DNA from: Planctomycetota bacterium
GTDB taxonomy: Bacteria; Planctomycetota; PLA2; JAEUHO01
Reading direction: 5' to 3'
Length of the DNA stretch: 64,000 nt
Assembly (NCBI GenBank): GCA_020631815.1
Contig: JACKGW010000005.1
Span: forward strand, 1 to 64,000
Shown here: one piece after another, positions 16,431 to 25,281 of the stretch
Position numbering within the stretch: the first letter of the stretch is position 1
Layout: the number at the start of each line of letters is the position of its first letter
The notes under the pieces: generated by a model
What the model was told of the DNA's origin: nothing
The model's input: the letters and a program-made list of their open reading frames with translations, nothing else
The model's database searches: none
Program-made: the position numbers and the translations under genes

Positions 16431-17537
16431 ATGACCCCCGCAACGACATTTCAGGGTGCTCGATTGAGCATGGCGCGACACCTTCGTGGCCTAACGCAGT
16501 CAGAGCTTGCCGAGCGCGCTGGCCTAAGCGTCCAGTTCATCTCCAAGCTCGAATCCGAGGAGCGTAGCCCCTCTCCAGAGGCGCTGTCTGCGTTGGCCTT
16601 CTCCCTGGGTTTCGGCCCCCAGTTTCTTCAACGCCCGATCCGGGAGGCAGTCACCGAGGAGACGTGCCATCTTCGGAGTCGGCGCAGCACGCCCCGGCGA
16701 CTGAAGCGAGAGATCCGGTACCGAGCAGTGCTGTTGCTGGAGATCGTGGGACTCATAGAGCAACGGGTCCGGCTGCCAGCGATCGCGTTCCCGCACATCT
16801 CTGGAGAGGGCGGGCCTGAGGGAATCGAAGCTGCGGCGCAGAAGCTCCGCGTGGCTTGGGGCGTCGCGGTTGATGCTCCGCTGGGGAATCTGACCAGACT
16901 CATCGAGTCGAAGGGTGCCGTCGTGTCTTCGATCCACGGCACGAGCAGGGATGTGAGTGCCTTCTCCGCGAATCCGGCGCGTCCCATCATCATTCGGAGT
17001 TCTGCGATCGCGAGCGCGAGCCGTAATCGCTTCGACTTGGCGCACGAGTGCGGGCACCTTGTGATGCATCGCGACATCGTCACTGGGGACCGGGCGACTG
17101 AGGGTGAGGCAGATCGATTCGCAGGCGCGTTGATGTTTCCGCGCTCAGCCGTCAGGCGTGAGTACGGGCCCCGCGGCTACGTTGACTGGGACGCAATCTT
17201 CCTGCTGAAGCAGCGGTGGGGAATGAGCGCCGCTGCGCTCGTTCGCCGCATCTGGGACACGGGTTGCATTTCGTACGGGCACTACAGGCGTGCGAACATC
17301 GCCATCCGTACGAAGGGTTGGCACCTGGGGGAGCCCTTTGAGCCCCCGCCGGAGCAGCCCGAGCTTCTGAAGCGGGCGATGGCAATGATGGAGTCGAGGG
17401 CGCCAGGGTCGGTGGCGGGGATGGCGACCCAATTGGGGTGTCCGCTCGAAGACTTGAAGATCGTGCTCCCGGAGGGCGCCGTGCCGGTTCGTCATGACCA
17501 ACGCGAAGCCCCTGTGCTCCGGATGGACCTTGACTAG
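16431..17537 (+). CDS. XRE-family HTH with ImmA/IrrE metallopeptidase domain
   Basis: A 368-residue two-domain protein. Residues about 7-62 are a Cro/C1-type HTH (RLSMARHLRGLTQSELAERA, then GLSVQFISKLESEERSPSPE). Residues about 170-260 are an ImmA/IrrE (COG2856) zinc peptidase with H205-E206-C-G-H209 (AHECGHLVMH) and the downstream acidic ligand region EGEADRFAGALMFP. Proteins of this architecture act as derepressors of phage or ICE regulons or as antitoxins or regulators in toxin-antitoxin and defence modules. The zinc site appears intact. It sits in the middle of element A, just right of the putative origin, and follows a gene of unknown function (15792-16406). Confidence 0.92.
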   Translation: MTPATTFQGARLSMARHLRGLTQSELAERAGLSVQFISKLESEERSPSPEALSALAFSLGFGPQFLQRPIREAVTEETCHLRSRRSTPRRLKREIRYRAVLLLEIVGLIEQRVRLPAIAFPHISGEGGPEGIEAAAQKLRVAWGVAVDAPLGNLTRLIESKGAVVSSIHGTSRDVSAFSANPARPIIIRSSAIASASRNRFDLAHECGHLVMHRDIVTGDRATEGEADRFAGALMFPRSAVRREYGPRGYVDWDAIFLLKQRWGMSAAALVRRIWDTGCISYGHYRRANIAIRTKGWHLGEPFEPPPEQPELLKRAMAMMESRAPGSVAGMATQLGCPLEDLKIVLPEGAVPVRHDQREAPVLRMDLD

Positions 17538-17598
17538 GTCGGACAAAGCAGGCGCCGCACTTCGAGCGGCTCGCCGATGTGCACTGGGGTGAGGTGAG

Positions 17599-17928
17599 AT
17601 GAGTCTGGAACGCGCCGACGAACTCTACTGGAAGGCCGTCGCAAGCCTGGCCGCGGGGCGTGGCAGTCTCCGCGAACGTGTCGCTCAGGCCGTCGGCGAC
17701 CTCAAGTACGTCGCGCGCGGCATGGCGGCCATCGACGGCGTGACTCTGCCGGACCAGCTGAGGAGGCGCCACGTAGAACTGATGGCGCTGGTCCGCGCCG
17801 ACGCGAATCACGTTCACAACGTCAGGGATCTCTCCGACCCCGACTGTGCGAAGCTTGCTGGCACCATCGTCGAGATCTGCCAGGAGGTTCACGAGGCGGT
17901 GATCCGTGCTCGTTGGTCCGGCGAGTAG
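17599..17928 (+). CDS. Small helical protein, 109 aa
   Basis: Starts MSLERADELYWKAVASLAAG, preceded by GGTGAGGTGAG. It is all-alpha in appearance with conserved-looking hydrophobic spacing, and has no Cys cluster, signal or membrane segment (ANHVHNVRDLSDPDCAKLAG near the C-terminus). It lies 61 bp after the XRE/ImmA gene in the same direction and its stop nearly meets the stop of the convergent protease-like gene. Family unknown; it may belong to the same small operon. Confidence 0.55.
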   Translation: MSLERADELYWKAVASLAAGRGSLRERVAQAVGDLKYVARGMAAIDGVTLPDQLRRRHVELMALVRADANHVHNVRDLSDPDCAKLAGTIVEICQEVHEAVIRARWSGE

Positions 17929-17931
17929 CGT

Positions 17932-19512
17932 TCACGCCTCTCGGTCGGGATCGGCTCGCGGGCCAATCCACTTGTCCCAGCGCGAATCCGGGAGCAGTGC
18001 CACAGCCTCGTCGAGCAGTCCCGAGGCCCATGGCTCGATCGGGACATGGGCGAACGCTCTGAGGCATGGAGTGCTGTCAGTCGTGTCGTAGACCAAGTCC
18101 AGAATTGGGGCATTGAATGCGCCCACACGCGCAACCGCAACGAACAAGCTCATCGGCGGAATGGACTCGCACAGCTCGAGGCGGACTGCTGCCAAGCGCT
18201 GCCCACTGAGTCGCCGAGGCAGCTCCTCGCCGAGGTACTGCGAGAGGCGCATGTACCGTAGCCCCACGGTCAGCCCCGGTGCTTCGATACCCGCCTTGGC
18301 GGCAGCGTGTGCGAGCACGATGCTGAGGCGCTTCGTCACATGATCCGCTTGAGCCGAGACTTCGCTGGGTGATGTGCGGATCTCCTCATGCACTGCCACG
18401 ACCATGTACCGAGGAAGGAAGTGCCCGACGCCGAGGAGGGGATCATCGAAGGGTCGCCCAGCACGCTGGCCGACAGGTGCCTCCGGTTCGAGGCAAACGA
18501 CAGTCCTTCCCTGCTGTTGGATCTCGCGGATGACGTAGCGAACGTTGGGCCCCAGGTTGTCGTCGTGAATGTAGACGGCTTCCAGACTCTCGTCTTCCAA
18601 GCGCATGTCGCCTGGCGCCGCGGCAGGAGGTGGCGCAGATCGCACGCCAACTGCGCACACTGCGTGCTCGCCAGCCTTGCTTGAGCCGGCGAGAAGGACC
18701 GGATATCCGGAACGAATGAACGCGGCCAGATCTGAGCCAAAGAACTCCCGGCTGAAGCCGAGCACCAACCCGTTCTTGGTGACGTTCCCCTCCGTGAGGA
18801 TTGGAGCCAGGCCAAGTTCTTGGATCGCTTGGAGCACTTGGAGCATTGTCAGCCCCTTGGAGGGGAAGGCTCGTTGTCCTAGTGGGGAGCGCGCGTGCGC
18901 AGCTCGCGTGATCAGAGTCGTGGTCGGTATGGAGTGATGTTCATCAAGAGCAGAGGAGTGGAGCATCGTCCAGAGGGCGACGGTCGCGCAGGCGCCAACA
19001 GCTTGATCCTGTTGCTGCCAGGCGATGCCACTGACGGTGAGCTTGAGACCGGCTAGATGCACGTGGTAGGGGCGCGTCGGCTCCACGGTGCGCGGCAACT
19101 TGTTTGGGTGGTCGTCGTACCATCGGACCACCGTCCTAGCCAGGCGTGCATCCCGTATCGGACGTAAGACGGTGAAGCCGAGGAAGCCGCGCTGCATGGC
19201 TCCTGCTGCTTCCTCTTCACCGGCCAGCGCCCGTTCGAGCAAGGACCGTACGCCAGCAGCGTCTTCCGCCTGCGGCAGGGAGAAGAACGTCAACCGTTGG
19301 CACGCGTTTGAGTACCCCGACGCGCTCGTGCTGTAGAAGGTTGCGAACTCGGAGAGGAAGTCGCGGTCGAAGTACAGCGGCTCCTCAATTGCCCATGTTG
19401 CGCCAAGCTCGTGTAGGTAATTGCAAAGGTACTGCGCTTGGCGCGACGCCAGAAGGGCGAGCGGTCCCTCCCCGGGCAATCGGTGCACGACCAGGGACCT
19501 GGCTGCATGCAT
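17932..19512 (-). CDS. Papain-like / C39-like cysteine protease homologue, 526 aa
   Basis: The middle of the protein carries the order of a papain-fold peptidase: WQQQDQAVGACATVALWTML (oxyanion Gln and nucleophile Cys at the start of a helix, about residues 165-185), then GEHAVCAVGV (catalytic His, about 283-292) and VYIHDDNLGPNVRYV (Asp/Asn, about 312-326). That is the layout of C39-like domains. The N-terminal 160 and C-terminal 160 residues have no recognised fold and no signal peptide, so it is probably cytoplasmic. It is convergent with the XRE/ImmA cassette. Start ATG 19512 has GGGGGAA upstream. Assignment is by motif spacing only. Confidence 0.62.
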   Translation of the reverse strand: MHAARSLVVHRLPGEGPLALLASRQAQYLCNYLHELGATWAIEEPLYFDRDFLSEFATFYSTSASGYSNACQRLTFFSLPQAEDAAGVRSLLERALAGEEEAAGAMQRGFLGFTVLRPIRDARLARTVVRWYDDHPNKLPRTVEPTRPYHVHLAGLKLTVSGIAWQQQDQAVGACATVALWTMLHSSALDEHHSIPTTTLITRAAHARSPLGQRAFPSKGLTMLQVLQAIQELGLAPILTEGNVTKNGLVLGFSREFFGSDLAAFIRSGYPVLLAGSSKAGEHAVCAVGVRSAPPPAAAPGDMRLEDESLEAVYIHDDNLGPNVRYVIREIQQQGRTVVCLEPEAPVGQRAGRPFDDPLLGVGHFLPRYMVVAVHEEIRTSPSEVSAQADHVTKRLSIVLAHAAAKAGIEAPGLTVGLRYMRLSQYLGEELPRRLSGQRLAAVRLELCESIPPMSLFVAVARVGAFNAPILDLVYDTTDSTPCLRAFAHVPIEPWASGLLDEAVALLPDSRWDKWIGPRADPDREA

Positions 19513-19562
19513 GACGACAGTTCCCCCTCGATGTCGTCGGCGAGACCGCGCTGGCCCTGTAC

Positions 19563-19790
19563 TCAGTCCAAACGCTGGCGAAGCGACTCGGCGCTAACTC
19601 CCCGGAGATAGACCGCCTCACGCGCCTCATCGCGCCTGGAGAGTTCGCTTCGTTCGCTCTGGGGGATTTCGAGCCGGCCAGCAGTGGACGCGAGGGCGCT
19701 CCTGAGGCGGTCGAACTCCGGCTGCTGAGCGCAGGGATCGGCCTGCCAGAGGGAGCAAGGCGGTGCGGATTGACGGTGCTCGTCCGTCAC
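19563..19790 (-). CDS. Possible small protein, 75 aa
   Basis: A short frame from GTG 19790 (VTDEHRQSAPPCSLWQ) ending ESLRQRLD, 50 bp upstream of and co-directional with the protease-like gene. The C-terminal half (FDRLRSALASTAGRLEIPQS) looks like a charged helical protein, while the frame further upstream does not look coding. It could be the first gene of that operon or a fortuitous frame; weakly supported. Confidence 0.3.
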   Translation of the reverse strand: MTDEHRQSAPPCSLWQADPCAQQPEFDRLRSALASTAGRLEIPQSERSELSRRDEAREAVYLRGVSAESLRQRLD

Positions 19791-20101
19791 GTGTGGACCC
19801 CCGGATTGCTTGGACGTTCTGCGACAGCCTACTGACCGAGTCGGCGCCAGTCGTGAAGAACGCGGATGACTCCGATCGGTACGCTGACTGTGCGTCAGCG
19901 TACCGCACGGTCGGGCGCTCCGCCAGCGGCGGCATGCTGGCTGTTTCCCCACTGCGCCCCCTATCCGTTGGTCCTGCGGCGCCCGTACGACCCCCTGACT
20001 GAGCGATGCGGCCCCGAAATCGGGCCCTCCGACGCGGGGGTGGAGACCTCTATCGTGAGGACCGGACAGCCCCCTTGGCAGCCCGACGGGCAACGGAGTG
20101 C
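19791..20101. other. Intergenic region, divergent promoters expected
   Basis: About 310 bp between the minus-strand 75-aa/protease genes and the plus-strand HNH gene. It should hold divergent promoters. I see no RNA gene, repeat or convincing reading frame in it. Confidence 0.4.
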
Positions 20102-20893
20102 GTGCCCCTGTCACCCTTGCCGACGACCCCAGCCTGCTACATGTGTGACGCGCCCGCGGTGTCGCGAGAGCACGCGCCCCCCGCCTGCCTGTTCCCGGAG
20201 CAGAAAGACCTCCGGGTCGACCTGCGGCGCAACCTCCTCACCGTCCCGTCGTGCGAGCGCCACAACGCCACGAAGTGTTCGGACGACCAGTTCCTCTTGG
20301 TGAGCCTTGCGGGTGTCCTCGGAGGCAACGCTGTGGGGCTTGGGCAGGGCCTAACCAAGGCGCGTCGCACGTTTGCTCGAGGCGGCCCTGCGCTCATCCA
20401 CGCAGCACTCGGGAGCGTCCGTCGCGAGCGCCACGCACTGCCCGACGGCCGCAAGCTTGACGTCGCATGGGGCACACCAGATTTCGCTCGCCTCGATCGG
20501 TGCTTTGACAGGATCGCCCGAGCGCTCTACTTCCACGAGCACGGAAGCCGTTGCGAGGGGATCACCCATTGCGTCTACATGCACACGCTGCCCGGAGACT
20601 GTAACGACGCGACCTTTCGCGACTTCCTCCGCCACAAGGCCGCGCTTGAGCTGGCTGCCAAGCCGTATCGCGGCGCCAATCCATCCGTGTTCACGTACCG
20701 GGCAGCAGACCCTGATGCCGCCGGGCGGCGCCTCTACGCGCTGACCTTCTATGGGCACTTGGACGTGTTCGTGGTCATTGCCCCCGCCGGACTCGAAAGG
20801 GGCAATCTGGCCGCGGACCTCATCGACCGCGGCATTCCGACTACCATCTCGAGCGGCGGGCGTGCGTGGCGATTCAATCAGACTGCTGACTGA
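20102..20893 (+). CDS. HNH-type endonuclease-like protein
   Basis: A 263-residue protein if it starts at GTG 20102 (GGAG lies just upstream); a longer frame from 20006 reads through sequence that does not look coding. Near the N-terminus CYMCDAPAVSREHAPPACLF combines a CxxC zinc knuckle with the E-H pair, and about 30 residues later VPSCERHNATKCSDDQF supplies a second Cys and the H-N. This is the HNH/GVE-type nuclease layout often found in phage and defence genes. The remaining C-terminal half is alpha/beta with no recognised motif. It may be a restriction-like or homing-type nuclease. Confidence 0.7.
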   Translation: MPLSPLPTTPACYMCDAPAVSREHAPPACLFPEQKDLRVDLRRNLLTVPSCERHNATKCSDDQFLLVSLAGVLGGNAVGLGQGLTKARRTFARGGPALIHAALGSVRRERHALPDGRKLDVAWGTPDFARLDRCFDRIARALYFHEHGSRCEGITHCVYMHTLPGDCNDATFRDFLRHKAALELAAKPYRGANPSVFTYRAADPDAAGRRLYALTFYGHLDVFVVIAPAGLERGNLAADLIDRGIPTTISSGGRAWRFNQTAD

Positions 20894-20945
20894 GCCGCGT
20901 ACATGAGCCGCGATGTCGCCTGCAGCGTGCGTTGGCCAGCGGCGC

Positions 20946-21626
20946 CTACGCCACCAACCTCGCCACCACCTGCACATGCCACCCCTTGCCCGTCCGCGGC
21001 GTGTGCCCTTCCTCGATCAGCGCCCGCCCGACCGCTCGAAGCGACAGCCCCTCGGCGCGTAGCTCTCGCGCCCTGGCGATGACCACCTGCTCGTCCGGCA
21101 CCTCGACCAGCACGCCGCCGTCGTCGCGGTAGCCGTAGGGGATCCCGCCGACGCGCTCGCCGCGGGCCTTCTTCACGGCCAGCGCGGCCCGCGTCCGTGC
21201 TCCGATCACGGCCCGCTCGTACTGGGCGAAGGCGTCAATCAGCGTCCGCATAAGGGCAGCCTCGGGTCCGTCCCCGTTGCCGGTCCCGTCAGCGGCCACG
21301 ATCGCTCCGCCCTGCCGCGCCACGAGACGGTCCACCATGGCTGCCACCAGCACGTCGCGGGCGAGGCGGTCCCGCTTGGCCACGACCAGCACGCCAGCAC
21401 CGTGTTCTCGGACGCCGTCGATCGCCGCGAGCAGGCCCGGTCGCTTCTCCAGGTCCGCGCCGCCCGAGATGCCCAGGTCGTCGTGCCAGGCCACCACGGT
21501 CACGCCCGCGCCGTCAGCCCAGTTCCGGATCTGCTCGCGCTGCGCGTCCGGGCTGAGGTCCTGCCGGTCCGTCGAGCAGCGCAGGTAGGCGACGGCCCGG
21601 GTCGGGTCGAGCAGGCGTTTGGGCAT
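20946..21626 (-). CDS. Serine recombinase (resolvase/invertase family)
   Basis: A 226-residue small serine recombinase. The N-terminal catalytic domain has the nucleophile Ser18 in AYLRCSTDRQDLSPDAQ, the conserved GISGGADLEKRPGL loop, and VVAKRDRLARD with the catalytic arginines, followed by the E-helix (LIDAFAQYERAVIGARTRAAL). The C-terminus from about residue 165 is a short HTH (AEGLSLRAVGRALIEEGHTPRTGK). It is the size of a resolvase rather than a large integrase. It is a second recombinase within element A and may resolve dimers or belong to a separate older insertion. Confidence 0.93.
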   Translation of the reverse strand: MPKRLLDPTRAVAYLRCSTDRQDLSPDAQREQIRNWADGAGVTVVAWHDDLGISGGADLEKRPGLLAAIDGVREHGAGVLVVAKRDRLARDVLVAAMVDRLVARQGGAIVAADGTGNGDGPEAALMRTLIDAFAQYERAVIGARTRAALAVKKARGERVGGIPYGYRDDGGVLVEVPDEQVVIARARELRAEGLSLRAVGRALIEEGHTPRTGKGWHVQVVARLVA

Positions 21627-21750
21627 GGGCGTCCTCCGGGGATGGAGGACATGAGGGCGCAGAACCCACCGGAGTCAACTGCACAGCACTGGGGGGATTG
21701 GCACCAGACGCGCACAAGCTTCGGTGACGCGCGATCGCGACTTCTCCCAG

Positions 21751-22980
21751 TCAGGCCGGGGACGCGTTCGGCCGCGCTTGCCGCCGGACGAACTCCCAGA
21801 ACAGGGGTACGGCGAAGCAGTACTTCCCGAAGCGCGTCTTGTAGACGGCGCCCTTGCGGCACAAGGCAAGGAGTAGTTGATTGGCGTGGCTTGATGTGAA
21901 CGGTCGGCTGCCATCCGATGGCCGTGCGCCCGTGAGCTCCTGAATCGTGAACTCGTCTGCGCAAGTGTCGAGACTCGCAACCTGACGGAGCAGATCCTGC
22001 TCTCGATCCGTAAGGAGCTGCCACCGCGGTGCGAAGAAATCCGTATCCAGCTTTCGAATGAGCCCGTCCAGTGGTGCGATCGGTAGAGGCCCCTTACCCC
22101 ATCCCTGCACGAAGATGTCGTATGCCTCCCTACAGAAGAACTGGATGAAGAACGGGTAGCCGCCCGAGAGTCGAATGATCGTAGCCACTGAGTCCTTCGC
22201 GAACGTAATCGGCCTGTTCTTAACGGGTCGCAGTATCGCGTCCCTGCTCTCCTCCTCAGACAACCGATCAAGCACAATCGTGTGGAACATGCGCTCCGAG
22301 TAAGTGCGCACATCTACCAGCTTGGGGAGGAGCGTCGGTAGCCCGGTCAGCACGAGCATGAACCGGACGCCCTTCTTCTGGATTGACTGGAACACGTCCA
22401 GCAGCAGCGACATCGGGAACTCGTTCTTCTGGGCGTGGTCGGCCAGATTCTGGGCCTCGTCGTAGGCGAACACGATCCCGCGCTTCGACGTCGTGGAGAA
22501 ACTGCTCCACACGAGTTCAAGCACCGCCTTCAGCTTGTCAGCGACGAGGCCGGGAGTGTGCTCGAACACGTGCTCCAAGGCTGAGTACCCAAGTGGTACG
22601 TCAATCTGTCCCCCCCGCGGCTCACGTGAGAATCCGAGGCCGGGATCCGCGTCTACAGGGACCGTGAGGAAGGACGACACGGGAGCGAGGTCCGCCAGGA
22701 TGCGCGTGGCCAAGTTGCGCTCGCTGACGCTCGCGGCCTCACTCAGGTCTGAGCCGACCCAGGCCCAGCCCGCCTGCTGCGATCGTGGCTTCAGTCGATC
22801 CAACAAGACGGTCTTGCCAACGCCCCGCAGACCCGTGATGACCACATTCGTCTGAACCGTCTCCTGCCGCAGGTACCGGTCGAACTCCGCCATGCTGGCG
22901 TCGCGGCCGGCGAGATAGGGCGGCATGTGACCCGCGCTTGGAGTGAACGGGTTGGCGATCTCAGTCTGGTGGCTGCTCAT
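21751..22980 (-). CDS. AAA ATPase (Orc1/Cdc6-like or AAA_16 type)
   Basis: A 409-residue single-AAA protein: Walker A is ITGLRGVGKTVLLD (about residues 48-61), Walker B is IVFAYDEAQN (about 168-177), sensor-1 region is MLVLTGLPTLLPKL, and a C-terminal winged-helix-like part follows (LLRQVASLDTC, FTIQELTGARP). The N-terminus PYLAGRDASMAEFDRYL is the typical lead-in of AAA_16/Orc1-like ATPases. It could be a DNA-binding transposition or replication ATPase, or a regulatory STAND-like ATPase. An AT-rich promoter with a palindrome lies just upstream (22981-23030), and the serine recombinase follows 124 bp downstream. Confidence 0.8.
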   Translation of the reverse strand: MSSHQTEIANPFTPSAGHMPPYLAGRDASMAEFDRYLRQETVQTNVVITGLRGVGKTVLLDRLKPRSQQAGWAWVGSDLSEAASVSERNLATRILADLAPVSSFLTVPVDADPGLGFSREPRGGQIDVPLGYSALEHVFEHTPGLVADKLKAVLELVWSSFSTTSKRGIVFAYDEAQNLADHAQKNEFPMSLLLDVFQSIQKKGVRFMLVLTGLPTLLPKLVDVRTYSERMFHTIVLDRLSEEESRDAILRPVKNRPITFAKDSVATIIRLSGGYPFFIQFFCREAYDIFVQGWGKGPLPIAPLDGLIRKLDTDFFAPRWQLLTDREQDLLRQVASLDTCADEFTIQELTGARPSDGSRPFTSSHANQLLLALCRKGAVYKTRFGKYCFAVPLFWEFVRRQARPNASPA

Positions 22981-23030
22981 GAAGTATCAATTTACCTTGC
23001 GATCTAAATTTAGCACCAACTTGCCTTGGT
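22981..23030 (-). promoter_or_regulatory. AT-rich promoter region with palindrome CTAAATTTAG
   Basis: This is an AT-rich island directly upstream of the AAA ATPase gene. It contains the perfect palindrome CTAAATTTAG (23004-23013) and ACCAA-TTGGT arms (23017-23032 approximately). It is a likely promoter/operator for 21751-22980; the exact -10 and -35 are not assigned. Confidence 0.45.
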
Positions 23031-23576
23031 ATCTCCGGTACGCGACGTGCCGTGTCCCGCGGACGCACGCGCTCCCCACCCGGCGCGGCCTCACACCCGC
23101 GCTGCGCACTGGTCAGGAGCCCGGAAAACAGGGCTGTCACTGCAACGGTGGGTGGCGGTCAGGCCAGGGGGGTCGAGGGGCGTAGCGGTGGCGATACAGC
23201 GGCGAGGGATACCTAACATCGGGCCGGTTCGTGGTACCTTGGGGCCGGCAAAGTGAGATTCTGGCCACCCCGGCAGTTGGGGGGTGAGGGGGGGTAGTGG
23301 TACGGCCGGTCGCCGCTCCTGGCCGCTCCCGAGCTTGTTAGGCCCAAGGACGCGCCACGTCGCCCCGTAGCGCCACGGTCCGGTCCCTGGCCCCGTCCGG
23401 CCTGTTCGTCACGGGGGTCGGTCCTGGCCCCTCCTGGCGCCCCTCGACGGCACCCGTCATGAGGCCCGCCGTGGGCCCCCAGGACGGCCCTGGAGACGGT
23501 GGGGGACGCCGTGGACGCCTGTTAGGCAGCGGACGCCGTACGGGGCCGTGTGGCGCGCCTGATGGGCACGTGGGAT
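23031..23576. other. Non-coding stretch, G-rich
   Basis: About 550 bp between the AAA ATPase promoter and the end of the packaging operon. It contains G-runs near 23270-23300 and several long frames without coding character. I see no convincing gene, RNA or repeat. Confidence 0.4.
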
Positions 23577-23873
23577 CTAGTCCAGCCCGGCCCGCTGGCG
23601 CTCCCAGGCCGCCCGCCGGAGCCGGGTGAGCAGCTCGGCCGCCACCCGCTGCGTCCGCACCGTGACCCGTTCGTCCTGCGCCACGGCGGCGAGGCGATCG
23701 GCCAGGTCCCACGGCGGGGTGCCGTCCCGGAACCGGGCGCGGGCCACGTACAGCACGAGACGGGCGTCGGCGCGGGCTTCGCGGAGGTGCAGCGGCAGAC
23801 CGGGGGGCGGGGCGAGGCGCCGGGCCATCCACGGCTCCCACGTGTCGGGGGCGGGGTCGGGGACCTGGACCAC
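23577..23873 (-). CDS. Hypothetical protein, 98 aa, last gene of terminase operon
   Basis: Starts at GTG 23873, 4 bp past the stop of the second TerL gene, so it is probably coupled to it. It is Arg/Leu-rich and helical (VRTQRVAAELLTRLRRAAWE), with a Pro-rich start (VQVPDPAPDTWEPW). No family recognised. Position at the end of the terminase block would suit a small packaging or head protein, but nothing in the sequence proves this. Confidence 0.5.
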   Translation of the reverse strand: MVQVPDPAPDTWEPWMARRLAPPPGLPLHLREARADARLVLYVARARFRDGTPPWDLADRLAAVAQDERVTVRTQRVAAELLTRLRRAAWERQRAGLD

Positions 23874-23876
23874 GGC

Positions 23877-25277
23877 TCAGTCCTCGAAGTCCTCGGGCCG
23901 GGGCCGACCCGGTAGCCGTTCCCACGCGACGCCCCGGCGATCCCCCGGCGGACGAAGCCCCCTGAGCGCTTGCTCGAAGCCGCCCGGGATGAAGTCCTCG
24001 CCCAGGATCGTGCTGCGGCGGACGGGCGGCGGACCGGACGGGGCCGTGAGCGACAGCGACGTGCCCATGCCGTGCTTGCCCGCCGTGACCGCGTAGCCGA
24101 GGCAGTCGACCACGTCGTCATGCTGGCCCAGCGGGAACGCGAGTACCTCCTGCTCGAGGTCCTTCAGCCACGGCGCGGTGCGGGGCAGCAAGAGGCGCCC
24201 ACCCTCGAACGCAGCGGTGACGGGCATGGCGCGAGCGATCTTGTCCCGGTCGGGCGTGAGCTCGCGTACGGGGATCCCTGCACGCCGCGCCTCCTGGACG
24301 ATGGCGAGCTGGAACGCGACGCGCTCGATCCACACGACCGACACCTGGTTGCGCTCGGTGACGGCCTTGATGGCCGGGACGATGTCGGGGCCCTCGCGTC
24401 GAGCACGGTCCACGTCGAGCACGAGCAGCCGTCCGTCGGCGGTGCGTCCTGCGACGAGGATGACCGTGTAGTCGGCCGTGGTCTTCGTGCTGACGGCCAG
24501 GTCCACGACGGCGAAGCGCAGCAGGCGTTGGCGGTGGACGACGCTGCCGTCCGGCAACCGGTACTCGGCGCCGTGTGCGTCGTAGCGGTGCTGGAGCCAG
24601 TCCGGCTTGAACATGCCCGCGCCGGCGGTGACGAACTGGGCGAGGTGTTCCTGGGCAAACATCAGCTCGCCCATGTCGCGGCGCGCTGCCTGCAGCTCCT
24701 TCGCCGGGACGATCGGGTTCTCCGACGTGGGGCGCTGCCAACGCGCCCACCCCTCGCTGGTGGCGGCGGCCTCGAACAGGCCATGCACCCAGTTGAGGCC
24801 CGAGGGCGTCGTGCAGAACACTGCCCAGCCCTGCCGATCCGCCAGAGCGGGCCGGATGCCGTTGACCCACGCCTCCTCGGACATGAACGCAGCCTCGTCG
24901 AGCACGACACCGTCCAGGCCCACGCCACGGAGCGCATCGGGGTTGTCGGCGCTCTTCACCGTGACGCTCCCGCCGCCGGGCAGCGTGATGCGCATCTGCT
25001 TCTCGGACTTCTCCGCCCAACCCCCGCGGAGCGCCTTCTTGAGGTCGGCCCACACGAGTTGCCCCTGCGGGTACGAGGGGGCCACCCACCAGGTCGTGGC
25101 GCCTTCCAGCGCGCCGCGAAACCCGGAGTCAGGGGGCCCGTGACCTTCGATGCAGGCCACGAGCCCGAGGATGGACTTGCCCCACCGGCGACCGCAGACG
25201 ACCACCTTCAACCGTGCGGGGTGGCGAAGCACGTCCAGCTGGTGCGGTAGCGGCTGCGGCAAGAGGATGCGGCCCAC
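23877..25277 (-). CDS. terL: Phage terminase large subunit, copy 2
   Basis: A large terminase with the deviant Walker A VVVCGRRWGKS, Walker B DGVVLDEAAF, and the RNase-H-like nuclease acidic residues in FAVVDLAVSTKTTADYT and QHDDVVDCLGYAV. I chose GTG 25277 because it corresponds to the start of the paralogue (GRILLPQPLxHQLD) and lies 5 bp after that gene's stop; an in-frame ATG at 25325 would overlap it by 44 nt. The C-terminal tail (PPPVRRSTILGEDFIPGGF) differs from copy 1. It is co-transcribed with and about three-quarters identical by eye to the upstream copy, so the pair is a tandem duplication; both look intact. Confidence 0.9.
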   Translation of the reverse strand: MGRILLPQPLPHQLDVLRHPARLKVVVCGRRWGKSILGLVACIEGHGPPDSGFRGALEGATTWWVAPSYPQGQLVWADLKKALRGGWAEKSEKQMRITLPGGGSVTVKSADNPDALRGVGLDGVVLDEAAFMSEEAWVNGIRPALADRQGWAVFCTTPSGLNWVHGLFEAAATSEGWARWQRPTSENPIVPAKELQAARRDMGELMFAQEHLAQFVTAGAGMFKPDWLQHRYDAHGAEYRLPDGSVVHRQRLLRFAVVDLAVSTKTTADYTVILVAGRTADGRLLVLDVDRARREGPDIVPAIKAVTERNQVSVVWIERVAFQLAIVQEARRAGIPVRELTPDRDKIARAMPVTAAFEGGRLLLPRTAPWLKDLEQEVLAFPLGQHDDVVDCLGYAVTAGKHGMGTSLSLTAPSGPPPVRRSTILGEDFIPGGFEQALRGLRPPGDRRGVAWERLPGRPRPEDFED

Positions 25278-25281
25278 GTCG

